Source: Margaritifera margaritifera (Eukaryota > Mollusca > Bivalvia > Unionida > Margaritiferidae). Taken from it: DNA of 64,000 nucleotides. The number at the start of each line of letters is the position of its first letter. Positions within the stretch are counted from its first letter, which is position 1. A program made the translations under genes and the position numbers. The DNA is taken from contig JAQPZY010001128.1 in NCBI GenBank assembly GCA_029931535.1, positions 124,001 to 188,000 on the forward strand, written 5' to 3'. Below, one piece after another: positions 33,634-45,895 of the stretch. The notes under the pieces are model-generated. The model saw only the letters and a program-made list of their open reading frames with translations. It was not told the DNA's origin and searched no databases.

Positions 33634-35850
33634 ATAGACTCATGAAAAGGTCGGAAGTTATTCTCCTTTGTTTAAGTTTTGTTCTTATGGAGATGTTCCA
33701 ACAGTTAAACTTCTTGACAGTGCATGACATAGTTTCTGAATTTTCTTGGTTTTAACCATTGTATCCTCCAGCTTTTTCAGTTCTTGAGCACTTGAACAGG
33801 AAGCTAGCACTCAGCATATTATTTTGTCAAATGATGCATCTCAGAATTTTTATTGTTATCTTTTATTCTCAGAAGATGTCATTGTTACTTGCACGTTTCA
33901 TTGAACTTTGGTTCATCTTTCCTTAAAGTTATATCACAGGTTACTCTTACTTTTAGACCAACTAAAAACAGACATTGAATTCTCATCATTTTGAACTAAG
34001 TCATAACCTAGAAGTCAGTTGCTGTGATCAATATTGCCACAAGTAGGGAAAGTTATTTTCTATTTACACATTTGATGTTTATCATACACGATTTAATTCG
34101 GGTGACACAATGATCGAGTTTGATGCTTTAATTCACTTGCATTTATTTACTACATGATTGCTGCCCTCTCACTCAAATGTTTTTACTTGCATTTTCTTTT
34201 TGCATGATATTATATTCTCAAAATTTAGCATGTGTTTCTTACATAGTTCCATATGATTTTACTTCGTGTTTTTCAAAGTTTGTTTACAGTTGAACTTGTA
34301 CCATAACAGAGCTGGAAAAATTTCATTTTCCCTACCTGCCCACCAGACAAGTAAAAACTAAATTTCACTTGCACAGGAACAAAACTAACATGCCTGCCAA
34401 AACAATCTCGATGTATATAAAGACCCTATTTAACATAAAACATAATTATCCTTATATTTCCCCTATTTTTAAATGCCATTATCAGATTTGTGAGTGTATA
34501 TATTAGGTATTTTTCCCAAAGTTTTAGTTTGAAGGCACTAACTCTACATGATTTCAATCTGAAGTGTTTGTAATACCCAGTTCTTGACAACTATGTTGCA
34601 CATAATGGACACAAGCTTGTTCGTTATAAGAATCGTTTAGAAAAATCTGGTTGCAATCTTGAAAGCATTGAAACTCCAAGTGACAAATTTTGTCTAGAAG
34701 TAAAGCACATTGAAATATTCAGTGGAAAACAAGCATGCACAGTCAGGAATGCTCATGGAATACTGTAGTTGCCCCACAATTTGTATGTTGAACTTATCTT
34801 GTGTGTACAATGGATTTTTCCAGTGATGCATATTCTTTTTACTGCATTTATCTTCAAATGTCAGTCAGTGGTGCTGCAATATTATGGTGCAAAAAATTGG
34901 CTCATAAATTAGTATTACTGAAATGACAATTTAAGAACTGTTTTATATGTTCATTATCTCTTTCCCTTATATCATCCTTTTTCAGATTTCTAAAGGGAAA
35001 CATACTTGAGGGAGGTGCTCTTACAAGAAGACAAGACAAGAACAGCTTTAATAAATTTTTATTTTACCATGTTGTGTAATTAAGTTCTTGATGAATATAT
35101 GAGTCATACCCAATTTTATTTACATGTACTTCTTTATATTGAAAGTTATAAATTACATTTTTCTGGTAATAACTTAAAATGTTAAAGGATGAGAAAATTT
35201 TTGATAACTTTATAGCTGAATAGTATGTGCATAGCCTTAATGTTCAGGAATGTAACCAGAATAACAGACTTCCAGTAACTATAATTTAAGCTTTAATGGA
35301 TCAAACATCAACCAAACAAAAGTTCTTAAAGGAACTTCAATTTGCAACACTATGTTATACAATTAATCACATTATATTTAAAAATACTGATAGACATTGT
35401 AAATGAATCACAGGATATAATCAAACTATATTGTAAAATGTACAATGTGAATCACTCGCATGATATAACACCCATTTTCTGCCAGTATTTATACATGAGT
35501 TTTTTTCTATATGGATGGATTGACATTATAAGCTACTATAGCTCAATGGTAGAGCATCCATAGACATAGTGGAAGACTCGGGTTCAAATCCTGGTAGTAG
35601 CCAATCTATCTCTGTCAGGCTAATTGCTCATATTTTGCTGGTTTATTATACATTTGTCAATTTTATAAGCATTTAGCTATCACTGCATGCAATATTTCAT
35701 GTTGCAGAGGTAAAGTACAATATCTGATGTTTTATTCTAGATGTGTTGCAGCATAAGAGCCCTATTCTCGAGTTCATTTGTATAAATAGCAGGAGACATT
35801 AATATGATGCAAGCAAGCTTCAATTATTTTTTTGTTGTTGTTCCCAACAG
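33634..35850 (+). other. Intron-like stretch of the DUF6589 gene
   Basis: Mostly AT-rich. It contains an open piece around 34582-34767 (YVAHNGHKLVRYKNRLEKSG) that I cannot assign, and the tRNA-like sequence at 35532. It ends in ttgttgttcccaacag, a good acceptor. Confidence 0.45.
35532..35602 (+). tRNA. tRNA-like gene or tRNA-derived repeat (anticodon loop abnormal)
   Basis: The 71 nt fold well. Acceptor GCTACTA pairs with TAGTAGC without mismatch. The D-arm is GCTC/GAGC around AATGGTA. The anticodon stem is TCCAT/GTGGA with one wobble, loop AGACATA, and the T-arm encloses TTCAAAT. A and B boxes (TAGCTCAATGGTAGAGC, GGTTCAAATCC) are near consensus. The loop has G instead of the invariant U33, and its formal anticodon would be ACA (Cys codon UGU). 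It may therefore be a pseudogene or a SINE head. A decayed relative lies at 32885. No T-run terminator is seen directly after it. Confidence 0.45.
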
Positions 35851-37628
35851 GTTTTTGATAGACTGCAGGTTCTGGGTGTGTCCAGTAGCTATGAAGCCAC
35901 CATTAGAGAAATTGAGAAATTAGGCAATTCATGTTTTAAGGAGTTGCAGTTAGCAGTCAAGGAAGGAAGAGTTTTCAGAATTGTTGGGGACAATGTAAAT
36001 TTTAAAACGGGGGTGCGACATGAAAGGGAAAATTATCATGGAGGGACAAAACATTGGTTTGCATCTGCTGCTATTGTGCAGCACATGAATTTTGCCACTC
36101 TGCCAGACCAGCCACAGGGAACAGTCCGAGACCTGGCAATGGATCAGCTATTTCCATCAGAGGGAGATCAGAGGAGGTTAAAAAACAATTAGGCAAGCCT
36201 GATTTTAAATGCAGCAGTTGATTACCTCCCGTTTCTGAAAAAGTTTAAAGACTTCTATCCCTGTGAAACTGATGGTGAATTTTCTGAGGAGCTTACCAAT
36301 AAATCAGTCATAGTTCCACTACCAGTTCTTCCTTATAATGAACAACAGTATAGTGATGTCTGTAAGATAATGCAATCATATGCTGAAACAGTAGATGAGA
36401 TCTATGGAGGCACTGATCATCCTCCAGTGCATATAGATGGTGATCAATTGACCAGGGAGAGATTTAGTGGAGCAAAAGGACTGCGTCAAGGTGCTTTTGA
36501 TGCCAGAGAGAGACTGAGGGATCTGTATCCAATTACTTTTGAACTCTGGTATGCAGCTATGAATTTCTTGTCAATGGCTTGCCAGAAGCTCTTTAGTTTG
36601 GATAGTTTTGAAACTGGCTCTATGAATGGAGAGAGAATTCGTATCGGGCAACATGATGTGAACCCAGATGTGAAAAATCATTATGATGTAGATAAAGATT
36701 TCTTCTTATCATTTGTTAAATCATACATTGTGGAGGCACTGTGTGATTTCTTCAGACTTTCTGATCTAAACAGTATTCCAACCAAGAACATACCTCAGAG
36801 TCCATAACAGACATGTGGGTTCAGCAGACTATGGACCATTTCATCGAAGTGTATGTCTTGGCAGGATGCAACATTTACATGGTTGCCAAAGAAACTGTCC
36901 AGGAGTCACTGATCCCCATTCAAGTTAAAGTTAGCAATGAGGAAGTTAAAACTATATATGTTTTGAAGCGAGGAAAAAAGACATTGTTAAAGCCAATGGA
37001 CACTGATTATGTGCAACAATATGGCCATACTGTGTTACAGGTTGGTTTACTGTACATGGAGTTTTTGGATGTGATACACAGACCTGACAGGGACAGGTTA
37101 TTTGGTTGCCTTAAATACATGATGTTGATGTTCAAGAGTCACAACAACAGAAGTAAATATGCTCTAGAGATCTTGCGCCTATTATGCCATGCGCAAGCAT
37201 CATATAGTTTGCGCACTGCATATCAAAGTATCTATGGCCTTTTTGTCAACATCAGGGGGAAGAAAGATAGTCATATACCAGCAGATCTACTAATGGAACA
37301 CCTTGTCAAAAGGACAAAAAAGATGCTTAAAGGACTGGGCCCAATGAACAAAGACAAAAATCTACTGGCCAGATCTAAAGCAGTAGCTGTCATGGACAAC
37401 ATTTCGGATAATTTTGATAGTGTATCTGATGTAAAGGTGAGGGCAGGCTACCACAAAGAAAGAAACTCTCATACTGATGAATTAAAAATGATACATAATC
37501 TGCGTGAAGTCAAGCCTTTTGTACCACATTCAGGCGGGTTTTTCAGTGCTCACAGAAGTATACAGGCACCAGTAGATTCAGTAAACAGACTTGAGTTTGA
37601 GTCCTGGATTGACTATCACAAAACTTAG
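35851..37628 (+). pseudogene. DUF6589-family transposase-like protein, catalytic-like and C-terminal parts
   Basis: The frame opens after cccaacag with VFDRLQVLGVSSSYEATIRE. It then shows RIVGDNVNFKTGVRH, an HW-x4-AIVQHMNF block, and after an in-frame TAG (36190-36192) LNAAVDYLPFLKKF, VIVPLPVLPYNE, HIDGDQLTRERFSGAKGLRQ and ERLRDLYPITFELWYAAMNF. At about 36800 the frame shifts by one. The second frame, TMDHFIEVYVLAGC to 37628, contains LLYMEFLDVIHRPDRDRLFG, KYALEILRLLCHAQASYSL, FVNIRGKKDSHIPADLLMEH and the tail up to WIDYHKT. GDN-(V)-(N/D) and GDQLT are the hallmark blocks of DUF6589, a family of transposon-like genes in fungi and animals whose catalytic mechanism is not established. One stop plus one frameshift in some 590 codons indicates recent decay or sequence error. 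Confidence 0.8.
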
Positions 37629-38524
37629 ACTGGATTTTTAATCTGGAAAGTAATATTTAAAAATCTGTAAACAATCAGTAAGCTTACCTCTTGGGATTGT
37701 CCAGAACCCATTACAGTGAAACTGCATGTTAGATGGGGGCCAATACATAGGAATAGCAGCCCATTTTAAATTAAAGATGAATAGAATCAATTACAATTGT
37801 CTGCCATTATTCTCACAGTTATTGATAGAAATATGTGATTATTGGTACATATTACATGTATAGTCATCTTATGATGATGCAAACATGGACTAAACACTGT
37901 GCTGCCACAAAGTTTGTAATACTTATTTAGCCTTTTGTACTTGCAGCTGCAGGCAACTAGTACCATGCTTGCTAATCAATGGATACTGTACAGGAACTAT
38001 AGATTAATTTCCCTCACATGCACATAAGTAAGATGTTGTAGAGGTGCTTTATTTAAGTAAGCACTTGCACAACATTTCTCAGGTTGTCTTTGACAGATTT
38101 GGCAATGGCAAAACACAGGCATCGCTCATTCCACCTATAGTGATAGTGTCTTAAATAGTTAAAGTGGTTATGGCTTAACTTTTTTCTGTTTCAATACAAT
38201 TTCCAAACTCTGAAGCAATTGGTGTCATATTTGGACTAGTGGATAAGTAAGCATTTCCCTTTTGTCTCCACACAAACCTATTCTCCCTCTGCTCCTGATA
38301 CAAGTTCAAGGTCATTTGAGAATCCTGAATAATTTTTTGATTAAAGACAAATCTCAAACCCCTGGGTGGGGGCACTGGTCTAATTTTTGAATTGTGCTTT
38401 CATCTCTACACATGCCCACCTTTCTTCTGCCCTTTTGGTAAGGTCATGGTCAATATTAAAATGGATTTGTATCAAGCAGGGGGACAGGTGAGACATTTAC
38501 TTGCTTGCTCTGAATAACTTATTA
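37629..38524 (-). other. Spacer between convergent DUF6589 and RecQ genes
   Basis: It contains a minus-strand frame 38375-38175 (MPPPRGLRFVFNQKIIQDSQ ...) with codon use like coding DNA but no recognisable domain. It could be a final exon of the RecQ gene, because it lies just downstream on the same strand. Otherwise AT-rich. Confidence 0.35.
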
Positions 38525-40645
38525 TTATTTCCTAAAGGTAACAAGTATTGCATTCAGTGAATCAGCAATGTACCTGGGTATGTTATAATATTGAACAATT
38601 TCATAGATGTCCATAGGTATGATGTCAAATGTTTCTGTTATGCATTGAATTAAATCATCAGTCAGGTGAAAAGCAATTTCACCAGATACATCAGCTTTCA
38701 CATATTCCCTTAAAGCCATGTGCACAAGGTATCGATCAATCTGATTTTGTCCTGTTACAAATTTCATACCACTTGTACTGCTGGGTGCATCATTTTGACA
38801 AAGGTCACAGCATAGAAATTTCAGAAGCCTCATATGGACAGTCAAAATAATCATTCAAAAATTGGCGTCTGCAGCCACTTTCCAGTGTTAGATATCATTT
38901 CATGTCCTTCTCAATCATCTTTGAAGATAGGTCATTGCTGTTGTAAAAAATAATAGCTTCAGCTTTAAGGCCATCCCTTCCTGCGCAACCAACCTCTTGA
39001 ACATACTCTGAAGTGAAAATATATATTTCTTTATTCTACAAAGAGTCCATGGCTCAGAACTTGGAAAGTACTAAATAGAACATTCTATAAAATGTATAGT
39101 TCCTTATGTGATGATCCATGGATTAAAAGCAGACCTGACTAGCATATATATAAATGTGAAGTCAAGAACACATGAAAACTTAGTATTGGATTCATGCTTG
39201 AAAGGCAAATAATATGGTTGCAAGTAAATAGAAAAATGGGTTTACCTGGTTTGCTCTGAATTTTTCATTTTCCATATTAAAAATTTTTAATAAAAAAATG
39301 TCCATTTTCAGCAGACTTTATGAAAGAAGAGAAATATTTATACGTACTTGAATTAAACATTGCAGTCTTTTCAAGACTGTAACTCAAAAAAACTAATTGG
39401 TAAAATAATTGAGAACACTAGGAAGAAGTAAGTTCTCTATCACTGTTTTGTACACAGACCTTTTCTTAGTGGATCAACAGACTCCAACTATTATAACAGA
39501 GGGAGTAGAAAGTTGCAAGTATGAAACTGTATTGATTTTTGGACTTAACATGCCCATAACAAAGGCCTATTTTATGGTGTGGATGACTATACCTTCTACC
39601 GAAGATGGGGATCCAGCATGAATCACTCTATGCACCTTTCTAAGGTCTGCACCCATTCCAAGTGCGATTGTAGCAAAAATGATTTTATGTGATTGTCTTC
39701 ACTTGAAAGACAGTGTAGAATATATTCATTTACTCTGTCATCTTGTGGAGAGTGGTACTGGACAACAATGCAGTTTTCTTCCTTCTTTTCTCCATTGTAC
39801 AACTGATCACCTAGAAGTAGCTTAGCTTGTTCAACAGCTTTACTGCACCATACGAGTCTGGTGTAGACTATTGTGACAGGAAAATATGACCCATTCTCCT
39901 TTGTTCTAATAAGGTCCACAAACAGTGATTTGAAAACATAGCCATAAGGTGAAGTTGGTGTGGTGTCACATGTATAGGGAGGTCGTCTTTTTACCAGCAA
40001 ACTGATGTTCTTTCTCAAAAGAGATGTACAGTTAATTATGTTGCATCTGGAAAGTTTCAACTCTTTGATGATGGATTTGATGCTGCCTTTATTAATAGTT
40101 GCTGTCGTAGCACAGATTGTACAAACAGGGAAAAGAGCCCGAAGATTTTTAATTTCCTTGTATGCTGGTTTAAATTCATCCTGCCACTGCAGAATGCAGT
40201 GGGCCTCATCAATAACCAAGCATACTTGTTGCTTCCTCCATTCAGCCTCTAGCAGACATTCAAGAACATTTTTGTCCAGTATGTGTTCAGGGTGACCAAC
40301 AATATATGAAAATTGACCTGTGCATAAGGTACTGCGATCTTGAAATTGTTCAGTAACACGTATCACAAGCCCATCAAGTCTGGAACAAATCTGATTAAGA
40401 ACAGCATTGAGAAGTTCCAACACTACAACTTTGCACTTAAGATAGAAAGGAATCAGTACAAAAATCAAGGTTTTTCCATATCCTGTGGGTAGTACAACAT
40501 TTAAGTCTTTGGACTCGCTCAGCTTGTAGAAAGCATCTATTTGTCTAGGCTTGAGTTCAGTAATTAGTGTCTGTGAAGCAACAATTGTCTCATTATATTT
40601 CATGACAGCTAGTTTTAGATTACACATCCGCTCTAAGTAAGCCAT
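38525..40645 (-). pseudogene. RecQ-like DNA helicase (damaged)
   Basis: The likely start is ATG 40645, directly after a ggtttgcag acceptor: MAYLERMCNLKLAVMKYN. Then LKPRQIDAFYKL (motif 0), LPTGYGKT (Walker A), IDEAHCILQWQDEFKPAYKE (DEAH box and aromatic-rich loop) and CATTATI (motif III). Near 39685 one base is lost in an A run. The shifted frame gives IIFATIALGMGADLRKVHRV then IHAGSPSSVE up to a gtatag donor near 39592. The next exon (from about 39006) gives YVQEVGCAGRDGLKAEAIIF, a TGA at 38895, CRRQFLNDYFDC and, after another shift near 38830, LCCDLC, a RecQ-type zinc-binding region. Motif VI reads GCAGRDG, so the usual first arginine is cysteine. RecQ enzymes unwind DNA 3' to 5' using ATP. 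This copy is probably inactive. Confidence 0.85.
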
Positions 40646-40699
40646 CTGCAAACCAGATAGAAAAAAAGAGAAAGCTATAATAATGTAACTCTCACAAAA

Positions 40700-42837
40700 A
40701 AAATAGTTTATGAAAAATTTGCTATATACAAATAAGTGTACATATGATTAAATTATTTTTTTCAGCAAGCAGAGCAATCAGCAAATATTTCTTAGTATGA
40801 AGGTGCGTCCATGCAGTCTGTTTTTTTAAATATTTTATACAATAACATGTCATTACAATATTTAGGTTTTTGCTGTCAGTGGAAACTACTAGTACTTTAA
40901 TTTCTTTCAGGTAACTTTGTTTTAGGGGCTGTTCCTCCAAATGTGTGTGTGCATGTTAGAAGATACTTGTATATAATCCTATATGAACGATAACGGATAT
41001 TCAAGACTTTAATAAGTATTTGGTGTCATCAAGTTCAACTGAAATCTGTTGGTGTTGGACCGTTAAAAAAGTTAATTCTTATCACCCCAACCCCCTCGTT
41101 TTTCTTTCTATAGCACCTCTTAGGTAGAAGGTCAGAGCCTTAAGTGCTTCAAAAGGAGAGCATATATCTCATGTAATTCACTGATCAACACTCAACCAAT
41201 TTTGAGTCATATTCTTTTGATGTGTATAAAATCATTATCATGAAAATTGCATGCATCATGAAATGTCGACTTATGATTCAGTACTACTGATACTGTACAT
41301 AGTGTATGTAGAATGCATGTTTCACTTTCAGCTACCAAAATGATGTCCTTTGTAACCCAAGTATAATTTATACTACACATTGAACTCTTGTGATTGAGAT
41401 ATGAATGTTGCAAATATTTATATTTCTTTTTATTTCTGTCATTTGAGATATTGTATATGTATTTAACAATGGTAAGAGAGGCTGCCATGTGAAGTTTTGT
41501 TTTCTTTCATATGTGTACCTATGGACACTTCTATGAATTCCGAATTGCATGACATGTTGCATATAACCATATTCAGTTATCAGGACATGACACTGCCAGA
41601 TAACAATGAGAAACTGTGAGAAAGTCACATATGCTAGTATGGGTTATATTTGATGTATTTACATTTAAATCTAAGTACCGGTAAGTCAGAATTACTGCTG
41701 TCCATATTCATTTATTGATACAATTTTCAGCCATTGCTTGAATCGACATATCAATGTGTGTTAATTGTGTTTATATTTAAATGTAAAGACACAATTTGTT
41801 AAATTGAGAAATCACAGTTAGGACACGTATTTGGACGAATGATTGTGACAATGTAAGAAATCTACATAGGGTTCCATTCCATGAGTTACACTGGTAATGA
41901 TGGAAAATACAAAATAAATTTAAACATTTTTTCTAAACTTGTTTACAACTTTTTCCTTATTAATGCATCTGTCAACATTACACTGATTCTGAAGAAAAAA
42001 AATTAAGTTTGTTCTAAAGTTTGGATTTTTATTAAGCAAATATTGAAAACAGTATTCACGATGGAAGCAAATCAAATCAGTGATAACATTCAAAACTGCT
42101 TAACTGCACTTAACATTAAAAAATAATATAACTGTCTTTCAGTTATGGTGATATAAAAACTGGAGTGATTGTTGAAAGGATCTTAACAATAGAAGCATGT
42201 CAATGAAACCGGAATACATTTCACAGCATTTACAGAGACATGCAACTACTCTATACTGGATTGTCTTTACCACCTGTTCAAAATTAACTTCATTCCTCCA
42301 GCTTCTTCCATTTGACACAAATGTCAAATCTGACTAATCCTTCTATTTCTTTTTCTCCTTTTAAAATCACAAGATGCATGTAGATTGCATTAATGCTGAT
42401 TGAACAGTATGCTTCTATAAATCTATCTATACTATGAAGAGGGTTTTTAAGATCTGCCATGTTTGGTTATTTTTTGGGGAATCTTACAACACAGCAGCAC
42501 ATTGAAAGTTTATACCATGCTGAGGCAATGTGCCTTGTCTAATGACACATTATGAGTATAATGTAAGTATAATGATATATCAGTATCAGTGTTAAATTGT
42601 TCAAGCAGTGGCATAGCAAGAAAATTCCCCACCCCCCAAAAAAATAAAAAATAAAAAATTCTGGGTCATCCTGCCAATAAAAAGTTCCTTGATGGGAATT
42701 TTTGGTCCCACACAGGGCTTGGGCCCTCCCCCCTCCCCCAGCAATTGCAGGGGTTGCTTGACCATTTGCTATGGCACTTTTTTCAAGAAATGTCTAATAT
42801 TTTCCAAAATATTGTCACTCTCACCCCACACAGAAGA
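40700..42837. other. Intergenic stretch upstream of RecQ-like gene
   Basis: AT-rich; reading frames stay under about 95 codons and show no recognisable motif. Any 5' untranslated exon of the helicase gene would lie near its start. Purine- and C-rich low-complexity patches occur near 42625-42740. Confidence 0.4.
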
Positions 42838-43732
42838 TGTGTATTTATTTCTTTATGTCTTGATATTCTGAGAAAAATGTTTTGACCTCTCCATAGGTCT
42901 CATCAGGTGGTAGCAGGTAACACAACTGCACATAACATGCGTTGTGTTACCTACGGATTTCCCCACGACAGTTTTCCTTTCTGTATTATGTGTTTTTCAT
43001 TGTGTCTTTAGGGCACTGTCCTTTTGTACATGGACTAAGATCATCTTTTCTGTCTGCAGTGTCCTTGGCTCCTTGTAAACCTGTGCGTAGGAGTGATCGC
43101 CCTTGGAATGACTGTGCAGCATGACTTCCTGTTGCCGAGCTGAGTTCTGTACCTTAGATGAGCCTGTATCATATATCCCTGTCTTTCCAGTACACATTTC
43201 CTGTTTTCCGGATACTTTTTATACAAATGATGGTAAGTACAGTGTTTTATCCATTTGATCCAGTGATCTCAGAGTACTTGGTGAAAGTATACCCCCAAGT
43301 GTTTTACTTTTGTTTTCAGAGATGATCCAAGTCTGTTATTGAGTCTGTGTATTGTTGAATGCACTCTTGCCTCAAAGTTTCTTGAATAGTTAAAATTTTT
43401 AGGTACGGAAACACTGACTGATCTGTTCACAGCCTCACATTTCTGTGTGTTTGTATTAAGTTGCAGTCTTTGTACAACATCACAGGAAAGTTTCATTTTC
43501 AGCACTTCCAGGAGAATATTCTTATCACTTTCTGTCATGTTTAGATGAGTCACTTGATGAAGTCCCAGAAATGCAAATCATATCCACCAACTGTTAGTAC
43601 TTCCACCCCCACCCCCACAAACCTTAGAATAATGCTGACATTTGTTGCAGTGCCCAGAATAACACTGCAGAGCGGCATCCAGTACTTGGGGAAGTTGACA
43701 TTGGATAATTCTAACATCACCACCAGTGTCTT
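42838..43732 (-). pseudogene. Inverted partial copy of Mutator-like transposase C-terminus
   Basis: This is the reverse complement of about 46428-47310 with few differences. It reads THLNMTESDKNILLEVLKMK, QKCEAVNRSVSVSVPKNFNY, SRNFEARVHSTIHRLNNRLG and then breaks (LGVYFHQVL, stop at 43269; the other copy continues). Its far end at 42838-42930 is gtatttatttctttatgtc ... ggtagcaggtaacacaactg, the complement of the 3' flank of the 46 kb copy. Only the 3' half of the gene is present. Confidence 0.8.
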
Positions 43733-43815
43733 CCATCAAACAAACATTTTAACATATTCTAAAATAACATGAACTGACTGACTGACTGTCTGACTGAATG
43801 AATTAATGAATGAAA
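43733..43815 (+). repeat. Flank repeat with (GACT)n and (GAAT)n, also at 47333-47425
   Basis: caaacattttaacatattct...aacatgaactgactgactg...gaatgaattaatgaatgaa occurs in the same orientation beside both Mutator-like copies, although those two gene copies are inverted relative to each other. Confidence 0.85.
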
Positions 43816-45895
43816 TAGTGTATGTATGATTTAAGATAAAACTGTCATACCAGCATAGTCAAATAAAATAAAGACCAGTGTCTCTTTCTTTCTTCTATCC
43901 TCCTTACTCAATTCAAACAATCATCAATGCATAAATCTATTCATCAATCAATCAATAAACTAATCCCATTTTATCCATGCAACCAGCAAGCCAGCCATGT
44001 CATGCTAATGTACATTTCTATATGGATGTAGGTGGGTGGGTGTGCAGGGCTTATCATTATACCTGTAATTATTCCATATCACAATTTCAACTTTAGCATG
44101 CAGTTTGGAAATTCACCATGTCCAAAACAATTCCCATATTCTATGCAGTACTGCCTATTTGTTGTTGATATGATGGGGTGCCAGGCTGAGGTGATCCGCA
44201 TTCACACACACAAACTATTGTGGCATAAATGCGATGCATCTAACTCTTTTGGAATGTTTACACTTCTCATCTTTATTGTGAATGCCAGTCTATGGACAGG
44301 TTTCTTTTTCTAAATGTTGGTCTCAGGGTCCCTATATGACAATAGCCCATATACCTATTTGATGTTATATTGCCTGTCCAGAATATGCAAGTACTGTTAG
44401 GTGTTGGCACAGAATTGAACAAGATTTTCTCAGACAGAATTTCAAAAATATCCACCTTTGCAACTTGTATAAGATGTAGAAATACATGCATGGTGATAAT
44501 AATGAGTATCAACCCCATAGGCTCTATACATGTGCATTGTTTTTAACAAAAATTTAAAATTTTAATTTTATTTTAAAAATTAATTTAAATTTTAAAAAAT
44601 ATTTAAATTTTTTAATTTTTAATTTCATAGTTCTATTTTTAAAGTCAATATACACAAAATGTCCAAATTTCATGCATCTACCTTGAATAATAAACTCAGG
44701 ATAACAATTTAAACTTTTATAACCTTCCTTACTGACAGGCCTCAGACCACAATTAATTTTCCTATATAGTCTCTACATTTGTTTGTCAGTACTGAACTTT
44801 CCACTGTGTCCAAATCCTAATAAATCATATGTTGCTGTAAAGTATCTTCAAAGATGAACTCACACTGAAGTTCTTGTCATAGGTTAACCGGCATTCTTAT
44901 GAATGGCTGGACTGTAAACAAAGCAACGTGCAATGAGTCACAGATTTCACTTCCGGATCAGCACCAATGCCTCATTACTCACTGTGCACTGTCGCCAAAA
45001 TACACACAGACAACCACACTATAATACTCATATTCTAAACAATAACCAATTTCCTTTAAATCAATACTAAGGATGCCTAAATCTAATGCATACATCACCA
45101 CCAAAATGAGAGAGGAAAAAATTATCTAAAAATAGACTGGGACTACATTCGTGGGTACTGAACCGGAAATATTAATTGTGACCTGATTCCTATCAGGGTC
45201 AGAAATTTTCACCTGAATGGAAAAAAACTAAAATAAATGTGTCTGAAATACTGCTACAAAGTTTCAATGAATTTGATGCGTGCGTATACATTTTATCTAA
45301 CACCATTGTATTAAAAATACTATGAAATTCAAAATGGCCGAATGTCGACAATGCGCAAAACTTAAAGTTGAATGGTGAATTTATTAATTAAGATAAACAC
45401 TTGAAATAAACTGTAATTAGTTTTAGTCCTCATACAAATCTGGAAATTACTAGAAATTAAACCTGGCTGTTAAACTCTCCTAGGAGAGTCAATTTTAAAA
45501 TATGATACATGTTTTTATTTAAAAATTTGAATTTAAATTAAATTTTCATGAAAATTTAAAAACTCAAGTTGACAAATTTTGTTCTTTTGCAACATGTCTC
45601 CATTCCTTTATCACAAACATCAATGGTTTTCCTTATCAGGTGTGAAGTAATTAAACCAGGGCCTGTCAATAATAGGTAGCACCTTAAATCTGGTAGCATC
45701 TGAATACACTACTTAGGGGTGGTAACTAAGGTAGTGATGTCATTTTCACCCCTGAAGGGTATATGTTAGGCTTCCAATAGTATTGAAGATTTGGTGGAGT
45801 TCTATAATACCAGGGCAGCACACCTTTTCCTAGTTATATAAGGGGGAGAGAGGATAATTCTTGTACTTTTACATGCAGTTATTTTAACTGAAACA
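43816..45895. other. Intergenic stretch with an AT palindrome patch
   Basis: No gene recognised. 44545-44635 is built almost only of A and T in self-complementary words (tttaaaatttta, taatttaaatttt). A similar patch lies near 45515-45565. The phrase gaaccggaaatattaattgtg ... gacctgattcctat at 45162-45193 is repeated next to the left end of the MULE at 49762-49793. Confidence 0.45.

Noticed and set aside
34582..34767. Open piece reading YVAHNGHKLVRYKNRLEKSG inside the DUF6589 intron
   Set aside because: It has no start, no clear splice sites and no recognisable motif; it may be chance or an exon relic, so no separate gene is called.
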